A stretch of DNA of 26,772 bases from Methanomassiliicoccales archaeon (GTDB lineage: Archaea; Thermoplasmatota; Thermoplasmata; Methanomassiliicoccales; UBA472): NCBI GenBank assembly GCA_028679935.1, contig JAJRAL010000154.1, forward strand, positions 1 to 26,772, given 5' to 3'. Under the pieces are notes generated by a model. That model saw only the letters and a list, made by a program, of their open reading frames with translations, was not told the origin of the DNA and made no database searches. Positions 7,519 to 14,097 of the stretch are shown piece by piece. Each line of letters starts with the position of its first letter. Position 1 is the first letter of the stretch. The translations under genes and the position numbers were made by a program.

Positions 7519-7548
7519 GTCACCGCAAGTGACGCGACGAAGCGTCCC
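7519..7548. repeat. Two overlapping short hairpins between tRNA-iMet and the small gene
   Basis: GTCAC and GTGAC flank a 5-nt loop, and GACGC and GCGTC flank a 6-nt loop immediately beside it. The stems share three bases, so they compete. They lie in the 102-bp gap 7476-7577, downstream of the tRNA. They may help 3'-end formation of the tRNA transcript, or be chance. Confidence 0.3.
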
Positions 7549-7577
7549 GAGCACCTCAAAGGAGTTCGTAAGAAGAG

Positions 7578-7652
7578 TAGCGGGGGGTCGATTTGAACGA
7601 CCGATCTCCGGGTTATGAGCCCGACGGGATGTCCTGGCTACCCCACCCCGCT
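7578..7652 (-). tRNA. Initiator tRNA-Met (CAU anticodon)
   Basis: A 75-nt cloverleaf on the minus strand. The acceptor stem AGCGGGG/CCCCGCT pairs fully with an A1:U72 end and discriminator A73. The D-arm begins GGGTAGCC, the anticodon loop is CTCATAA, and the T-loop is GTTCAAATC. The anticodon stem ends in three consecutive G:C pairs (GGG/CCC), which with the A1:U72 start identifies the archaeal initiator rather than the elongator tRNA-Met or tRNA-Ile2. CCA is not encoded (CTC follows A73). No intron is seen. A TATA box lies about 28 bp upstream. Confidence 0.93.
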
Positions 7653-7675
7653 GTGGAGGACTCCTAACAGACATC

Positions 7676-7687
7676 CCTTTTATAAGC
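7676..7687 (-). promoter_or_regulatory. TATA box of the initiator tRNA gene
   Basis: GCTTATAAAAGG on the minus strand. The centre near 7681 minus 26 predicts a start around 7655, three bases before the mature 5' end at 7652. This is one of the clearest promoters in the window. Confidence 0.7.
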
Positions 7688-7709
7688 TTTTGGTCGCGCC
7701 ACAGTGCCT

Positions 7710-8045
7710 TCAGAGGAACTTCCGAAACCGCAGTATGTCGTCGATGGACCCCTTGATCCGGACCTTCTTCTGGGCCCATGCCTTCATGACCTTCATCTCC
7801 CCGCTGACGAGCTTCTCGAGCGTCTCTGGATCAGAGGTGATCGTGATATCTGGCGGCGTGGCTGGCGCGCCGTCGTTGATCGAGGGCACGCTGCACTCCC
7901 TGAGCTCGAAGTTGTACTTCTCCGTGCCGAGGTCGACGAACACCTTCTTTGTCATGCCCGTGAGCTCCTTCCTCAGGACCTCGTCGCTACACGCCTTCTC
8001 GTTGAACCGTTGCGCTGCCTTCTCCAGTATGGGCTTTGCGGTCAT
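7710..8045 (-). CDS. SCP2 (sterol carrier protein 2)-domain protein
   Basis: A 111-residue single-domain protein. The pattern of a central strand KVFVDLGTEKYNFEL, then PDITITSDPETLEKLVSGEM, then AWAQKKVRIKGSIDDILRF is the SCP2 lipid-binding fold (cf. the D-x-T-x-x-x-D...G-x-x-x...KV-x-I-x-G signature). Such archaeal and bacterial proteins bind hydrophobic ligands; the ligand here is unknown. I chose the ATG at 8045 because it overlaps the rnhB stop (ATGA) and gives the normal domain length; the frame continues upstream, but only as antisense to or overlap with rnhB. Second gene of an rnhB-SCP2 operon. Confidence 0.75.
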   Translation of the reverse strand: MTAKPILEKAAQRFNEKACSDEVLRKELTGMTKKVFVDLGTEKYNFELRECSVPSINDGAPATPPDITITSDPETLEKLVSGEMKVMKAWAQKKVRIKGSIDDILRFRKFL

Positions 8046-8701
8046 TCCCGTTCCCCGTCTTTCCAGTCGGTCAAGCGCGAGTTCCTCGCCAGCGACTCCG
8101 CCTTCCTGGTTGTCGCCCATGAGGCCCGCGTCTGCGGGGGAAGACCCTGCTTCTCCCTTATCCACTTTTCCAGGAACGCCCTCGTCGTTTCGTCATGCGC
8201 ATATCCGGTCCCGATCGGCTCCCCGACGGCCTCCTCGATTTTCCTTATCTCGGCGTCCCGGACCGTCTTCGCGATGATCGATGCGGCGGAGACGACCGGA
8301 TAGATGTCGTCGGCCTTGTGCTTGCAGACCAGCCTAGGACGATGAACAAGGTTCCGCCTGAGCATCGAGGCGAAGCGCATCTCGTTCGCATCGCAGGCGT
8401 CGACGTACGCGACGTCCGGCTCCAGTTCGTCGATCAGTTTGGCGAAGACCGCCGCCTCCAGTTGGTTGAGCCTGTGCCCGACCGTCCACTCGTCCACCCT
8501 GGTCGACGAGACGATCTCGCAGGCGACCTTCGAGCAGCGCCTGATGCGCGGGGCGAGCTCCTCCCTTCGCTTCGGAGTGAGCCTCTTGGAGTCCCTGACC
8601 TCCATCTCGATCAGTTCCGCGTCGTTCTCGACGAGGACCGCGGCGACGACGAGTGGCCCGAGCACCGGACCTCTCCCCGCCTCGTCCACCCCACAGAGCA
8701 T
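8042..8701 (-). CDS. rnhB: Ribonuclease HII
   Basis: Cleaves the RNA strand of RNA/DNA hybrids and removes single misincorporated ribonucleotides. At 219 residues it has normal archaeal length. The N-terminal VDEAGRGPVLGPLVVAA contains the catalytic Asp6-Glu7 and the GRG motif. The third acidic residue is Asp101 in AYVDACD, and the fourth is in KADDIYPVVSAASIIAK (131-132). DSKRLTPKRREEL (37-49) is also typical. A TATA-like element predicts transcription from 8702-8703, making the mRNA essentially leaderless. The stop overlaps the next start by ATGA. Divergent from the DUF362 gene with a 104-bp shared upstream region. Confidence 0.95.
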   Translation of the reverse strand: MLCGVDEAGRGPVLGPLVVAAVLVENDAELIEMEVRDSKRLTPKRREELAPRIRRCSKVACEIVSSTRVDEWTVGHRLNQLEAAVFAKLIDELEPDVAYVDACDANEMRFASMLRRNLVHRPRLVCKHKADDIYPVVSAASIIAKTVRDAEIRKIEEAVGEPIGTGYAHDETTRAFLEKWIREKQGLPPQTRASWATTRKAESLARNSRLTDWKDGERE

Positions 8702-8722
8702 CGCTTGGGGGATAGGGCGCGA

Positions 8723-8735
8723 GGGATATGTGAAA
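8723..8735 (-). promoter_or_regulatory. TATA box of rnhB
   Basis: The core ACATAT on the minus strand is centred near 8728. Minus 26 bp falls at about 8702, next to the ATG at 8701, implying a leaderless transcript. Confidence 0.45.
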
Positions 8736-8774
8736 CCGCCCGTCCTGAACGCCCTCGGCGGACGGCGCAGAAGA

Positions 8775-8782
8775 TTGATATC
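8775..8782 (+). promoter_or_regulatory. TATA box of the DUF362 gene
   Basis: TTGATATC is centred near 8778.5. Plus 26 bp gives 8805, one base before the ATG, again implying a leaderless transcript. Confidence 0.45.
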
Positions 8783-8805
8783 GGGCCAATCCGGTCATCG
8801 AATTC

Positions 8806-9915
8806 ATGTCGGAAGTCTACTTCGCTGACCTGAGGGCGGACAGGGCCTCGATGGGCGTTCCTCAGAAGATCTCCAGATTGTTCAAGGCAGCCGGCCTCGC
8901 TGATACGTTCCACAAGGGCGATCTCGTCGCGATCAAGTCGCACTTCGGCGAGTGGGGCAGCACCTCGTTCCTCAGACCGCAATACATCTCCGCCGTGGTG
9001 GACCTGGTGGCGGGGAAGGGCGGGAAGCCGTTCCTGACCGACTGCAACACCCTCTACCTCGGCGGCAGGGCGAACGCGGTCGATCACCTCACCCTGGCGG
9101 CGAGGCATGGCTTCGCGCCGCCGGTCGTCAACGCCCCAATGGTCATCGGGGACGGGCTGACGGGGCAGGACCATTTCGAGATACCGGTCGGCCTGAAGCA
9201 CTGCAAGACGGTGAAGGTCGGCGCGGTGGTGGAGCACACCGATTCGATCCTCTGCGTTTCCCACGTCAAAGGGCACATGATGAGCGGCATCGGCGGAGCG
9301 ATCAAGAATCTTGGCATGGGCTTCGGCTCCCGCGCCGGCAAGCTCGAGATGCACCATAACGTCAGGCCGGTCGTCAAGACGCCCTCCTGCAAGGGCTGCG
9401 GCGAGTGCGCCAGGCACTGTCCCGCCGGAGCGATCTCGATCGTCGACAGAAAGGCGAGGATCGCCAGGAAGAAGTGCATCGGATGCGGCGAATGCTTCGT
9501 CTCCTGCTTCAATGACGCCATCTCGCCGGGGAAGTGGACTCCTGCGGAAGTGCTCGAGGAGAGGATGGTCGAGTACTGCTACGGCATCATCAAGGAGAAG
9601 GGCAAAGAACGGATGGGCTATCTCAGCTTCATCGTCGACGTCACGCCGCACTGCGATTGTGTACCCTGGAGCGATATGCCGATCGTGCCCGACGTCGGAA
9701 TTCTCGCCTCGAAGGACATCGTCGCGATAGATCAGGCGTCGGTGGACCTGATCAACGCGCAGGTCGGTCTTCTGGGCTCGGTGCTGAAGAAGAACCTGGG
9801 AAAGGGCGAGGACAAGATCCGCGCCCTCTACGACACCGACTGGCAGGTGCAGCTGGCCTACGCCGAGGAGCTCGGCCTGGGCGAGAGGAAGTACGAACTA
9901 CTGAAGGTCAAGTAG
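8806..9915 (+). CDS. DUF362-domain protein with two 4Fe-4S clusters
   Basis: A 369-residue protein. The bulk is a DUF362 domain (e.g. VAIKSHFGEWG near 41-51 and VSHVKGHMMSGIGGAIKNLGMG near 151-172). Within it, residues 195-234 form a ferredoxin insert: Cys195-x2-Cys198-x2-Cys201-x3-Cys205 and Cys224-x2-Cys227-x2-Cys230-x3-Cys234. The last Cys of the second cluster is followed by Phe rather than the usual Pro. No signal peptide or membrane helix, so it is cytoplasmic. DUF362 ferredoxin-like proteins are common in anaerobes and archaea; their electron partners are mostly unknown. It starts leaderless from its own promoter and is followed 102 bp later by mptA, which has its own promoter, so a shared pathway is not implied. 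Confidence 0.85.
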   Translation: MSEVYFADLRADRASMGVPQKISRLFKAAGLADTFHKGDLVAIKSHFGEWGSTSFLRPQYISAVVDLVAGKGGKPFLTDCNTLYLGGRANAVDHLTLAARHGFAPPVVNAPMVIGDGLTGQDHFEIPVGLKHCKTVKVGAVVEHTDSILCVSHVKGHMMSGIGGAIKNLGMGFGSRAGKLEMHHNVRPVVKTPSCKGCGECARHCPAGAISIVDRKARIARKKCIGCGECFVSCFNDAISPGKWTPAEVLEERMVEYCYGIIKEKGKERMGYLSFIVDVTPHCDCVPWSDMPIVPDVGILASKDIVAIDQASVDLINAQVGLLGSVLKKNLGKGEDKIRALYDTDWQVQLAYAEELGLGERKYELLKVK

Positions 9916-9971
9916 CGTGCCAACGGCCTCTGCAAAGGGCAGCTACCAACACGGTGGTCGGCGAACTAGGG

Positions 9972-9979
9972 TTTATATC
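9972..9979 (+). promoter_or_regulatory. TATA box of mptA
   Basis: TTTATATC is close to the archaeal consensus. Its centre plus 26 bp predicts a start near 10001, a 16-nt leader to the TTG at 10018. Confidence 0.6.
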
Positions 9980-10002
9980 ACGACCTCCAATCACCCAAGC
10001 CG

Positions 10003-10008
10003 GGTGAT
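10003..10008 (+). promoter_or_regulatory. Shine-Dalgarno that decides the mptA TTG start
   Basis: GGTGAT matches the 3' part of the extended anti-SD complement and ends 9 nt before TTG at 10018. Together with the promoter position it supports TTG initiation. Confidence 0.55.
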
Positions 10009-10017
10009 TCGATAACA

Positions 10018-10932
10018 TTGGGCGACGTGCAGGGAAGGCGCCTGATCAACGGATTCAAGCTGACCCGCGTCGGTGTCACCGGCGTCAAAAAGCAGGTCAC
10101 CGTGCGCCGCAAGGGGATGCAGGGCTGCCTGAACTGCATCATCGACGTCTACGTCGACCTTCCATCGAGCCAGAGGGGCTCCCACCTTTCCAGAAACCTG
10201 GAGATCATCGCAGAGGCGGTGGAGAACTCGGTCTCGCATCCGGTGGCGGGCCTGGAACTTCTCTGCAGAGAGATATGCAAGGAGCTGCTCGAACGGCACG
10301 AGTACGCGACTTACGCTGAGGCCAGCATCACCGCCGATTACTTCCTCGACCGTTCGGGGCCGAGCGGAAGGATCTCGAAGGAGGCGTTCAAGCTGATGGC
10401 CCAGGCCTACGGCAAGAGGGGCAACGGTCTGAGAAAGATGATCGGTGCCCAGGCGATCGGCATGACCGCCTGCCCCTGTGCCATGGAGACAGTCAAGAAC
10501 ATGGTGAACGGCAACGTCACCGTCGAGGGAAGCATGCCGACGATATCGCACAACCAGCGAAATGTCTCCACCCTCATGATCGAGGTGCCTGAGGAGTACG
10601 ACGTGGAGGCGAACGACCTGATCGAGATCATCGAAGATTCCTTCTCGTCGCCGACGTTCGAGATACTGAAGCGGACGGACGAGGCGAAGGTCGTCATCAA
10701 AGCCCACAATAACCCGAAGTTCGTCGAGGACGTGGTACGCGACATCCTCAGCCGGGCGCTGGACAAGTACAAGGAGCTGCCTGACGAGGTCGTCCTGACG
10801 GCGAGGAGCGAGAGCGAGGAGTCGATCCACAAGCACAACGCGTTCGCCGAGAGGATCACTACGCTCGGCGAGTTGAGGGACCGTTCCGCCGCCGAAGGTC
10901 AGGAGATCGACAGAGGGAGCGGGTGCTCCTGA
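10018..10932 (+). CDS. mptA: GTP cyclohydrolase MptA (type IV, archaeal)
   Basis: Converts GTP to 7,8-dihydroneopterin 2',3'-cyclic phosphate, the first step to methanopterin-type pterins in archaea; homologous to bacterial FolE2. A 304-residue protein. Family features are the N-terminal DVQ followed by LTRVGVTGVKKQV, the HPVAGLELLCREI segment, the metal-site motif TACPCAME and the downstream ISHNQRN with its His. TTG initiation is supported by TATA and SD spacing, and the resulting N-terminus resembles the Methanocaldococcus enzyme. The stop lies 7 bases into the next gene's coding sequence (10-base overlap), so the phosphatase is translationally coupled. Confidence 0.92.
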   Translation: MGDVQGRRLINGFKLTRVGVTGVKKQVTVRRKGMQGCLNCIIDVYVDLPSSQRGSHLSRNLEIIAEAVENSVSHPVAGLELLCREICKELLERHEYATYAEASITADYFLDRSGPSGRISKEAFKLMAQAYGKRGNGLRKMIGAQAIGMTACPCAMETVKNMVNGNVTVEGSMPTISHNQRNVSTLMIEVPEEYDVEANDLIEIIEDSFSSPTFEILKRTDEAKVVIKAHNNPKFVEDVVRDILSRALDKYKELPDEVVLTARSESEESIHKHNAFAERITTLGELRDRSAAEGQEIDRGSGCS

Positions 10933-11603
10933 TCAAGGCGGTCATCTCGGACATCGACGGCACACTCACCGACGACCGACAATTCATCCAGCCGCTCGGG
11001 ATCGAGGCGCTGAGGGCGGTCCAGCAGAAAGGCATCACCGTCATGCTCGCCTCCGGCAACGTTCTCCCGCTGGCATACGGCGTCGCGACCTACATCGGGG
11101 CGAAGGGGCCGGTGATCGCGGAGAACGGGGGAATCGTCTCCTACAAGGAGAGGATCTACCGCCTCAACGATGTCGATTTGCCATTGAAGGCGTTCGCTCA
11201 CCTCAAGGAACGGATGCCGGCCGTGGAGAGGCTCTTCACCGACAACTGGAGGGAGTCGGAGGTCGCCCTGAAGCTGACGGTCGACCCGCAGAAGGTGAAG
11301 GAGGAGCTGAAGGACTGGAATGTCAAGGTCGATGTGACCGGCTTCGCGATCCACATCATGGAGCCGACACACAGCAAGCTCAGGGGAGCGGAAAAGGCGT
11401 GCGAGCTCCTCGGCCTAGACATCCGCGAGATCGCCGCCTTCGGCGATTCAGACAACGATGTCGAACTGCTCGCGGGCGCCGGATACGGCGTCGCAGTGGG
11501 CAATGCCTCGCCGCGGGCGAAGGAGGCGGCGAAGTACGTGGCCCAGGGCGAGAATGCGAAGGGCGTCGTCGAGGGGCTCAGGAAGATGGGCCTCCTGGAG
11601 TGA
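10923..11603 (+). CDS. Phosphoglycolate phosphatase, archaeal type (HAD family)
   Basis: A 226-residue HAD-superfamily IIB hydrolase resembling Thermoplasma acidophilum TA0175, a characterised phosphoglycolate phosphatase. Motif I is SDIDGTLTD with Asp10 and Asp12. Motif II is in LASGNVLPLAYG, and the ENGGIV signature follows. The Mg2+ site is FGDSDNDVEL near the C-terminus, preceded by the Lys of SKLRGAEKA. GTG start at 10923, inside the end of mptA, with AGAGGGAG a few bases upstream. It removes 2-phosphoglycolate or acts on another small phosphoester; co-transcription with mptA leaves open a pterin-phosphate substrate, but the homology favours the standard assignment. Confidence 0.85.
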   Translation: MLLIKAVISDIDGTLTDDRQFIQPLGIEALRAVQQKGITVMLASGNVLPLAYGVATYIGAKGPVIAENGGIVSYKERIYRLNDVDLPLKAFAHLKERMPAVERLFTDNWRESEVALKLTVDPQKVKEELKDWNVKVDVTGFAIHIMEPTHSKLRGAEKACELLGLDIREIAAFGDSDNDVELLAGAGYGVAVGNASPRAKEAAKYVAQGENAKGVVEGLRKMGLLE

Positions 11604-11662
11604 ATGCCCAAGAATCGGCCCACGGCAAAGATTGATTACCGCGCTTGGCCAATGGATTCGGC

Positions 11663-11842
11663 GTGACTACCGTCGGCATGTGCATGATCTGCGGGAAGCC
11701 CGCGATGTTCACCTGCGCGATCTGCGGCCGTCTTGTGTGCCGCGAGCACTACAATTCTGCGTATGGAATGTGCACGGTGTGCGCACCGAAGACGAAACGA
11801 GCGGAAGGGTCGGAGGACGAGCACCTGGGCCCGGCGCAGTGA
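11663..11842 (+). CDS. Small zinc-finger protein
   Basis: About 59 residues from GTG 11663, or 65 from TTG 11645; the start is uncertain. Cysteines form C-x2-C-x7-C-x2-C-x5-C-x3-H-x6-C-x2-C (segments MCMICGKP, CAICGRLVC, YGMCTVC), a dense pattern expected to bind two zinc ions in a cross-brace or B-box/HIT-like manner. The tail is charged. Function unknown; such proteins in archaea may bind nucleic acid or partner proteins. It lies about 60 bp after the phosphatase. A weak TATA-like element near 11630-11640 would place transcription at about 11661, fitting a leaderless GTG start. Convergent with the TPR gene, with 3 bp between the stops. Confidence 0.65.
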   Translation: MTTVGMCMICGKPAMFTCAICGRLVCREHYNSAYGMCTVCAPKTKRAEGSEDEHLGPAQ

Positions 11843-11845
11843 ACA

Positions 11846-12334
11846 TCAGAGAAGCCTCTTCGCCTCTTCCGTGGTCATCCCGATCGACTTGAGCAGGTAC
11901 ATGAGCGACTTCTTCTTCATCATCGCCCTGGTCGTGTCGTCGAGGAACTGTTCCATGACCTCGGGGGCGCGGCGGTTGTACTCGACCGCGAACTCGCTGT
12001 AGTAGTACGGCGCGACATCCGGGTCGACCTCGGCCGCCTTGTTGTATGCCGACTCGGCCTCGTTGAACTGGCCGGCGTCGATGCAGAACGATCCGAGAGA
12101 CGAGTAGTAGAACGGGTTCTTCGGGTCGAGGGCGATGGCCTTCTTGTAGAGCGCGATGATCTCCTCGGAGCCCACTTTCTGTAGCAGGACGCCCGCCTCG
12201 GCCTTGCCATAGTATGCCTCGGCGTTGTTGGGGTTCGCCTTGATCGCCTTCTCGAACTTCGAGAACGCCTGCTGATACTCCCCTGCGCTCATGTGCTGGC
12301 CAGCCTGTTGTGTGAGCTTCTCCGACTCGTCCAA
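11846..12334 (-). CDS. TPR-repeat protein
   Basis: A 162-residue protein with three to four tetratricopeptide repeats. Clear examples are the GEYQQAFSKFEKAIKANPNN unit (about 18-37), a second with IALYKKAIALDPKNP (about 60-74), and a third with GQFNEAESAYNKAAEVDPD. The Ala/Gly/Pro spacing is canonical. The C-terminal 45 residues are non-repeat and helical. Predicted soluble protein-protein adaptor; partner unknown. TTG start at 12334; a TATA-like element predicts transcription about 10 nt upstream. Confidence 0.8.
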   Translation of the reverse strand: MDESEKLTQQAGQHMSAGEYQQAFSKFEKAIKANPNNAEAYYGKAEAGVLLQKVGSEEIIALYKKAIALDPKNPFYYSSLGSFCIDAGQFNEAESAYNKAAEVDPDVAPYYYSEFAVEYNRRAPEVMEQFLDDTTRAMMKKKSLMYLLKSIGMTTEEAKRLL

Positions 12335-12364
12335 TGAAGCACCAAAGCAGGAACGGATGATTTG

Positions 12365-12374
12365 CTCATAAACG
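12365..12374 (-). promoter_or_regulatory. TATA box of the TPR gene
   Basis: CGTTTATGAG on the minus strand, centre near 12370, predicts a start at about 12344, ten bases before the TTG. Confidence 0.45.
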
Positions 12375-12428
12375 TATCTTCATGGCTCGGCGGCAGTAGG
12401 GACTTGGAATGACACAGCTTGACAAGGG

Positions 12429-12435
12429 TTTTATA
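12429..12435 (+). promoter_or_regulatory. TATA box of the gatCAB operon
   Basis: TTTTATA in GC-rich surroundings predicts transcription from about 12458, upstream of both possible gatC starts. Confidence 0.6.
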
Positions 12436-12493
12436 GGCAACGGCAGTAATCATCTCGACCCATCGGCCAAGGCCGGTGGCGCGGGGCGAGGAT

Positions 12494-12766
12494 ATGGACA
12501 TCGGGACCGTCAGGCGGGTCGCGCGGATCGCTAGGCTCAGGCTGACGCCCGAAGAGGAGGAGCGCTTCGCCAAGGACCTGGAGGAGATCCTGGCCTACAT
12601 GAACGTGCTCGACGAGGCGGAAGGCTCCGAGCAGCACGATTTCAACCCGGTCCCGGTCAAGGACGTCCTTAGGGAGGACGTCGAGGGAAGGGACATCGAC
12701 GCCGAGACGCTCCTCGACTCGATGGACACCTACGAACGAATGGTCAGGGGGCCGAAGCTCTCATGA
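12494..12766 (+). CDS. gatC: Asp-tRNA(Asn)/Glu-tRNA(Gln) amidotransferase subunit C
   Basis: A 90-residue protein from ATG 12494. The opening (VRRVARIARLRLTPEEEERF) is the GatC helix pair, and the DV-x...D....ll..MD..ERM C-terminal segment wraps the GatA-GatB interface in known structures. An in-frame GTG at 12476 would add six residues; the ATG fits the family N-terminus better, but the predicted 5' end permits both. It stabilises the amidotransferase complex. The stop overlaps gatA's ATG (ATGA), giving strict co-translation in the order gatC-gatA-gatB. Confidence 0.9.
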   Translation: MDIGTVRRVARIARLRLTPEEEERFAKDLEEILAYMNVLDEAEGSEQHDFNPVPVKDVLREDVEGRDIDAETLLDSMDTYERMVRGPKLS

Positions 12767-14097
12767 GCGCGATTCCAGACCTCGATGCGCTCAGGTCGCT
12801 CAACGAGAGGTACAAGGCGTTCGTCGAGCTGACCGACACGACCGATCCGATGCCTGGCGGTGTCGATGGATTCCACTTCTCAGCGAAGGACAACCTCTGC
12901 GCCAAAGGTTTCCAGGCTCGCGCGGGTTCGAGGATCCTCGAGGGATATCGCCCTCCGTTCGACGCTACTCCGATCGCAAGACTGAGAGCCGCCGGCGGCC
13001 TCCTGCTCGGCAAGACGAACATGGACGAGTTCGGCTTCGGAACGTTCAGCACCAACTCCGGCTTTGATGTTCCTCGAAACCCGTTCGACATCGAGAAGGC
13101 GTGCGGTGGATCGAGCGGCGGTGCTGCAGCGGCGACAAGCCTGCTCGATGGTCACGTCGCGCTCGGGGTCTCGACCGGCGGAAGCATCTCCTGCCCCGCG
13201 TCGTTCTGCGGAGTGCTAGGCTTGGCCCCGACGTACGGCAGGGTCTCCCGCTACGGGTTGATCGACTACGCCAACTCGCTCGACAAGGTCGGACTCCTCG
13301 CCCGATCCTCGGACGATCTGAGGAGATACCTACCGATCATCAGCGGACCCGACCCGAAGGACCCGACCTCCTGCGTCCAGCCTCCGCTCGTGCTCGACCA
13401 GCAGAGGATCACGAGCGTCGCGGTCCCCGAGGAATCGCTGAAGAACCTTAGCCCCGCGGTCAAGGAAGGATTCGACTCGGCGCTCGACTCGCTCCGCGAG
13501 ATGGGAGTCGGGGTCAGAGAGGTCGCCATGCCGACCCTGAGGTTCGCGCTCCCAGCGTACTATATCCTCGCGACCTCGGAGGCATCGACGAACCTGGCGC
13601 GCTACTGCGGAATGCGATTCGGCGTGCGTGGCACGAACGTGTCGCAGCACTTCAACGACTTCTTCTCGGAGGTCAGGTCAGAACACTTCGGGGAGGAGGC
13701 GAAGCGGCGGATACTGCTCGGAACGTACGCCAGGATGGTCGGGTTCCGCGATCGCTACTATCTGAAGGCGCTGAGCGTCAGGCAGTCCATCATCGAAGAG
13801 TACGCCAAGGTGTTCCGCGAAAGCGACCTGGTACTGACCCCGACGATGCCTTTCGTTGCGCCCAAGTTCTCGGAAATCAAGAGGATGCGCCCACTGGAGG
13901 TCTACCAGGCCGACTTCCTCACCGTACCGCCGAACCTCGCCGGTCTCCCGCACCTCTCCGTCCCGTGCGCCTACGATGGCGGAATGCCGATCGGAATGCA
14001 ATTCGTAGCTCCCCATTGGGAAGAGGGGCGGTTGCTTGATGTCGCAGACGCCTGGACCGCCCGCTTCAAGGTCGTGTTCCCGGAGGTGTCGGGATGA
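12763..14097 (+). CDS. gatA: Asp-tRNA(Asn)/Glu-tRNA(Gln) amidotransferase subunit A (amidase)
   Basis: Hydrolyses glutamine to supply ammonia for transamidation. A 444-residue amidase-signature protein. The Ser-cisSer-Lys triad is visible: Lys42 in SAKDNLC, Ser117 in GGSSGG, and nucleophile Ser141 in STGGSI; the spacings of 75 and 24 residues match characterised GatA. Odd point: the core signature reads GVSTGGSISCPAS where most amidases have G-T/S-D-T-GGSIR-x-PAS, so the Asp and Arg of the consensus are both Ser here. The triad itself is intact. The archaeal context, where GatDE normally makes Gln-tRNA, argues that this complex mainly makes Asn-tRNA(Asn). ATGA overlaps on both sides couple it to gatC and gatB. 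Confidence 0.93.
   Translation: MSAIPDLDALRSLNERYKAFVELTDTTDPMPGGVDGFHFSAKDNLCAKGFQARAGSRILEGYRPPFDATPIARLRAAGGLLLGKTNMDEFGFGTFSTNSGFDVPRNPFDIEKACGGSSGGAAAATSLLDGHVALGVSTGGSISCPASFCGVLGLAPTYGRVSRYGLIDYANSLDKVGLLARSSDDLRRYLPIISGPDPKDPTSCVQPPLVLDQQRITSVAVPEESLKNLSPAVKEGFDSALDSLREMGVGVREVAMPTLRFALPAYYILATSEASTNLARYCGMRFGVRGTNVSQHFNDFFSEVRSEHFGEEAKRRILLGTYARMVGFRDRYYLKALSVRQSIIEEYAKVFRESDLVLTPTMPFVAPKFSEIKRMRPLEVYQADFLTVPPNLAGLPHLSVPCAYDGGMPIGMQFVAPHWEEGRLLDVADAWTARFKVVFPEVSG

Noticed and set aside
7578..7652. tRNA-Ile2 or elongator tRNA-Met
   Set aside because: The A1:U72 end and three G:C pairs at the base of the anticodon stem indicate the initiator.
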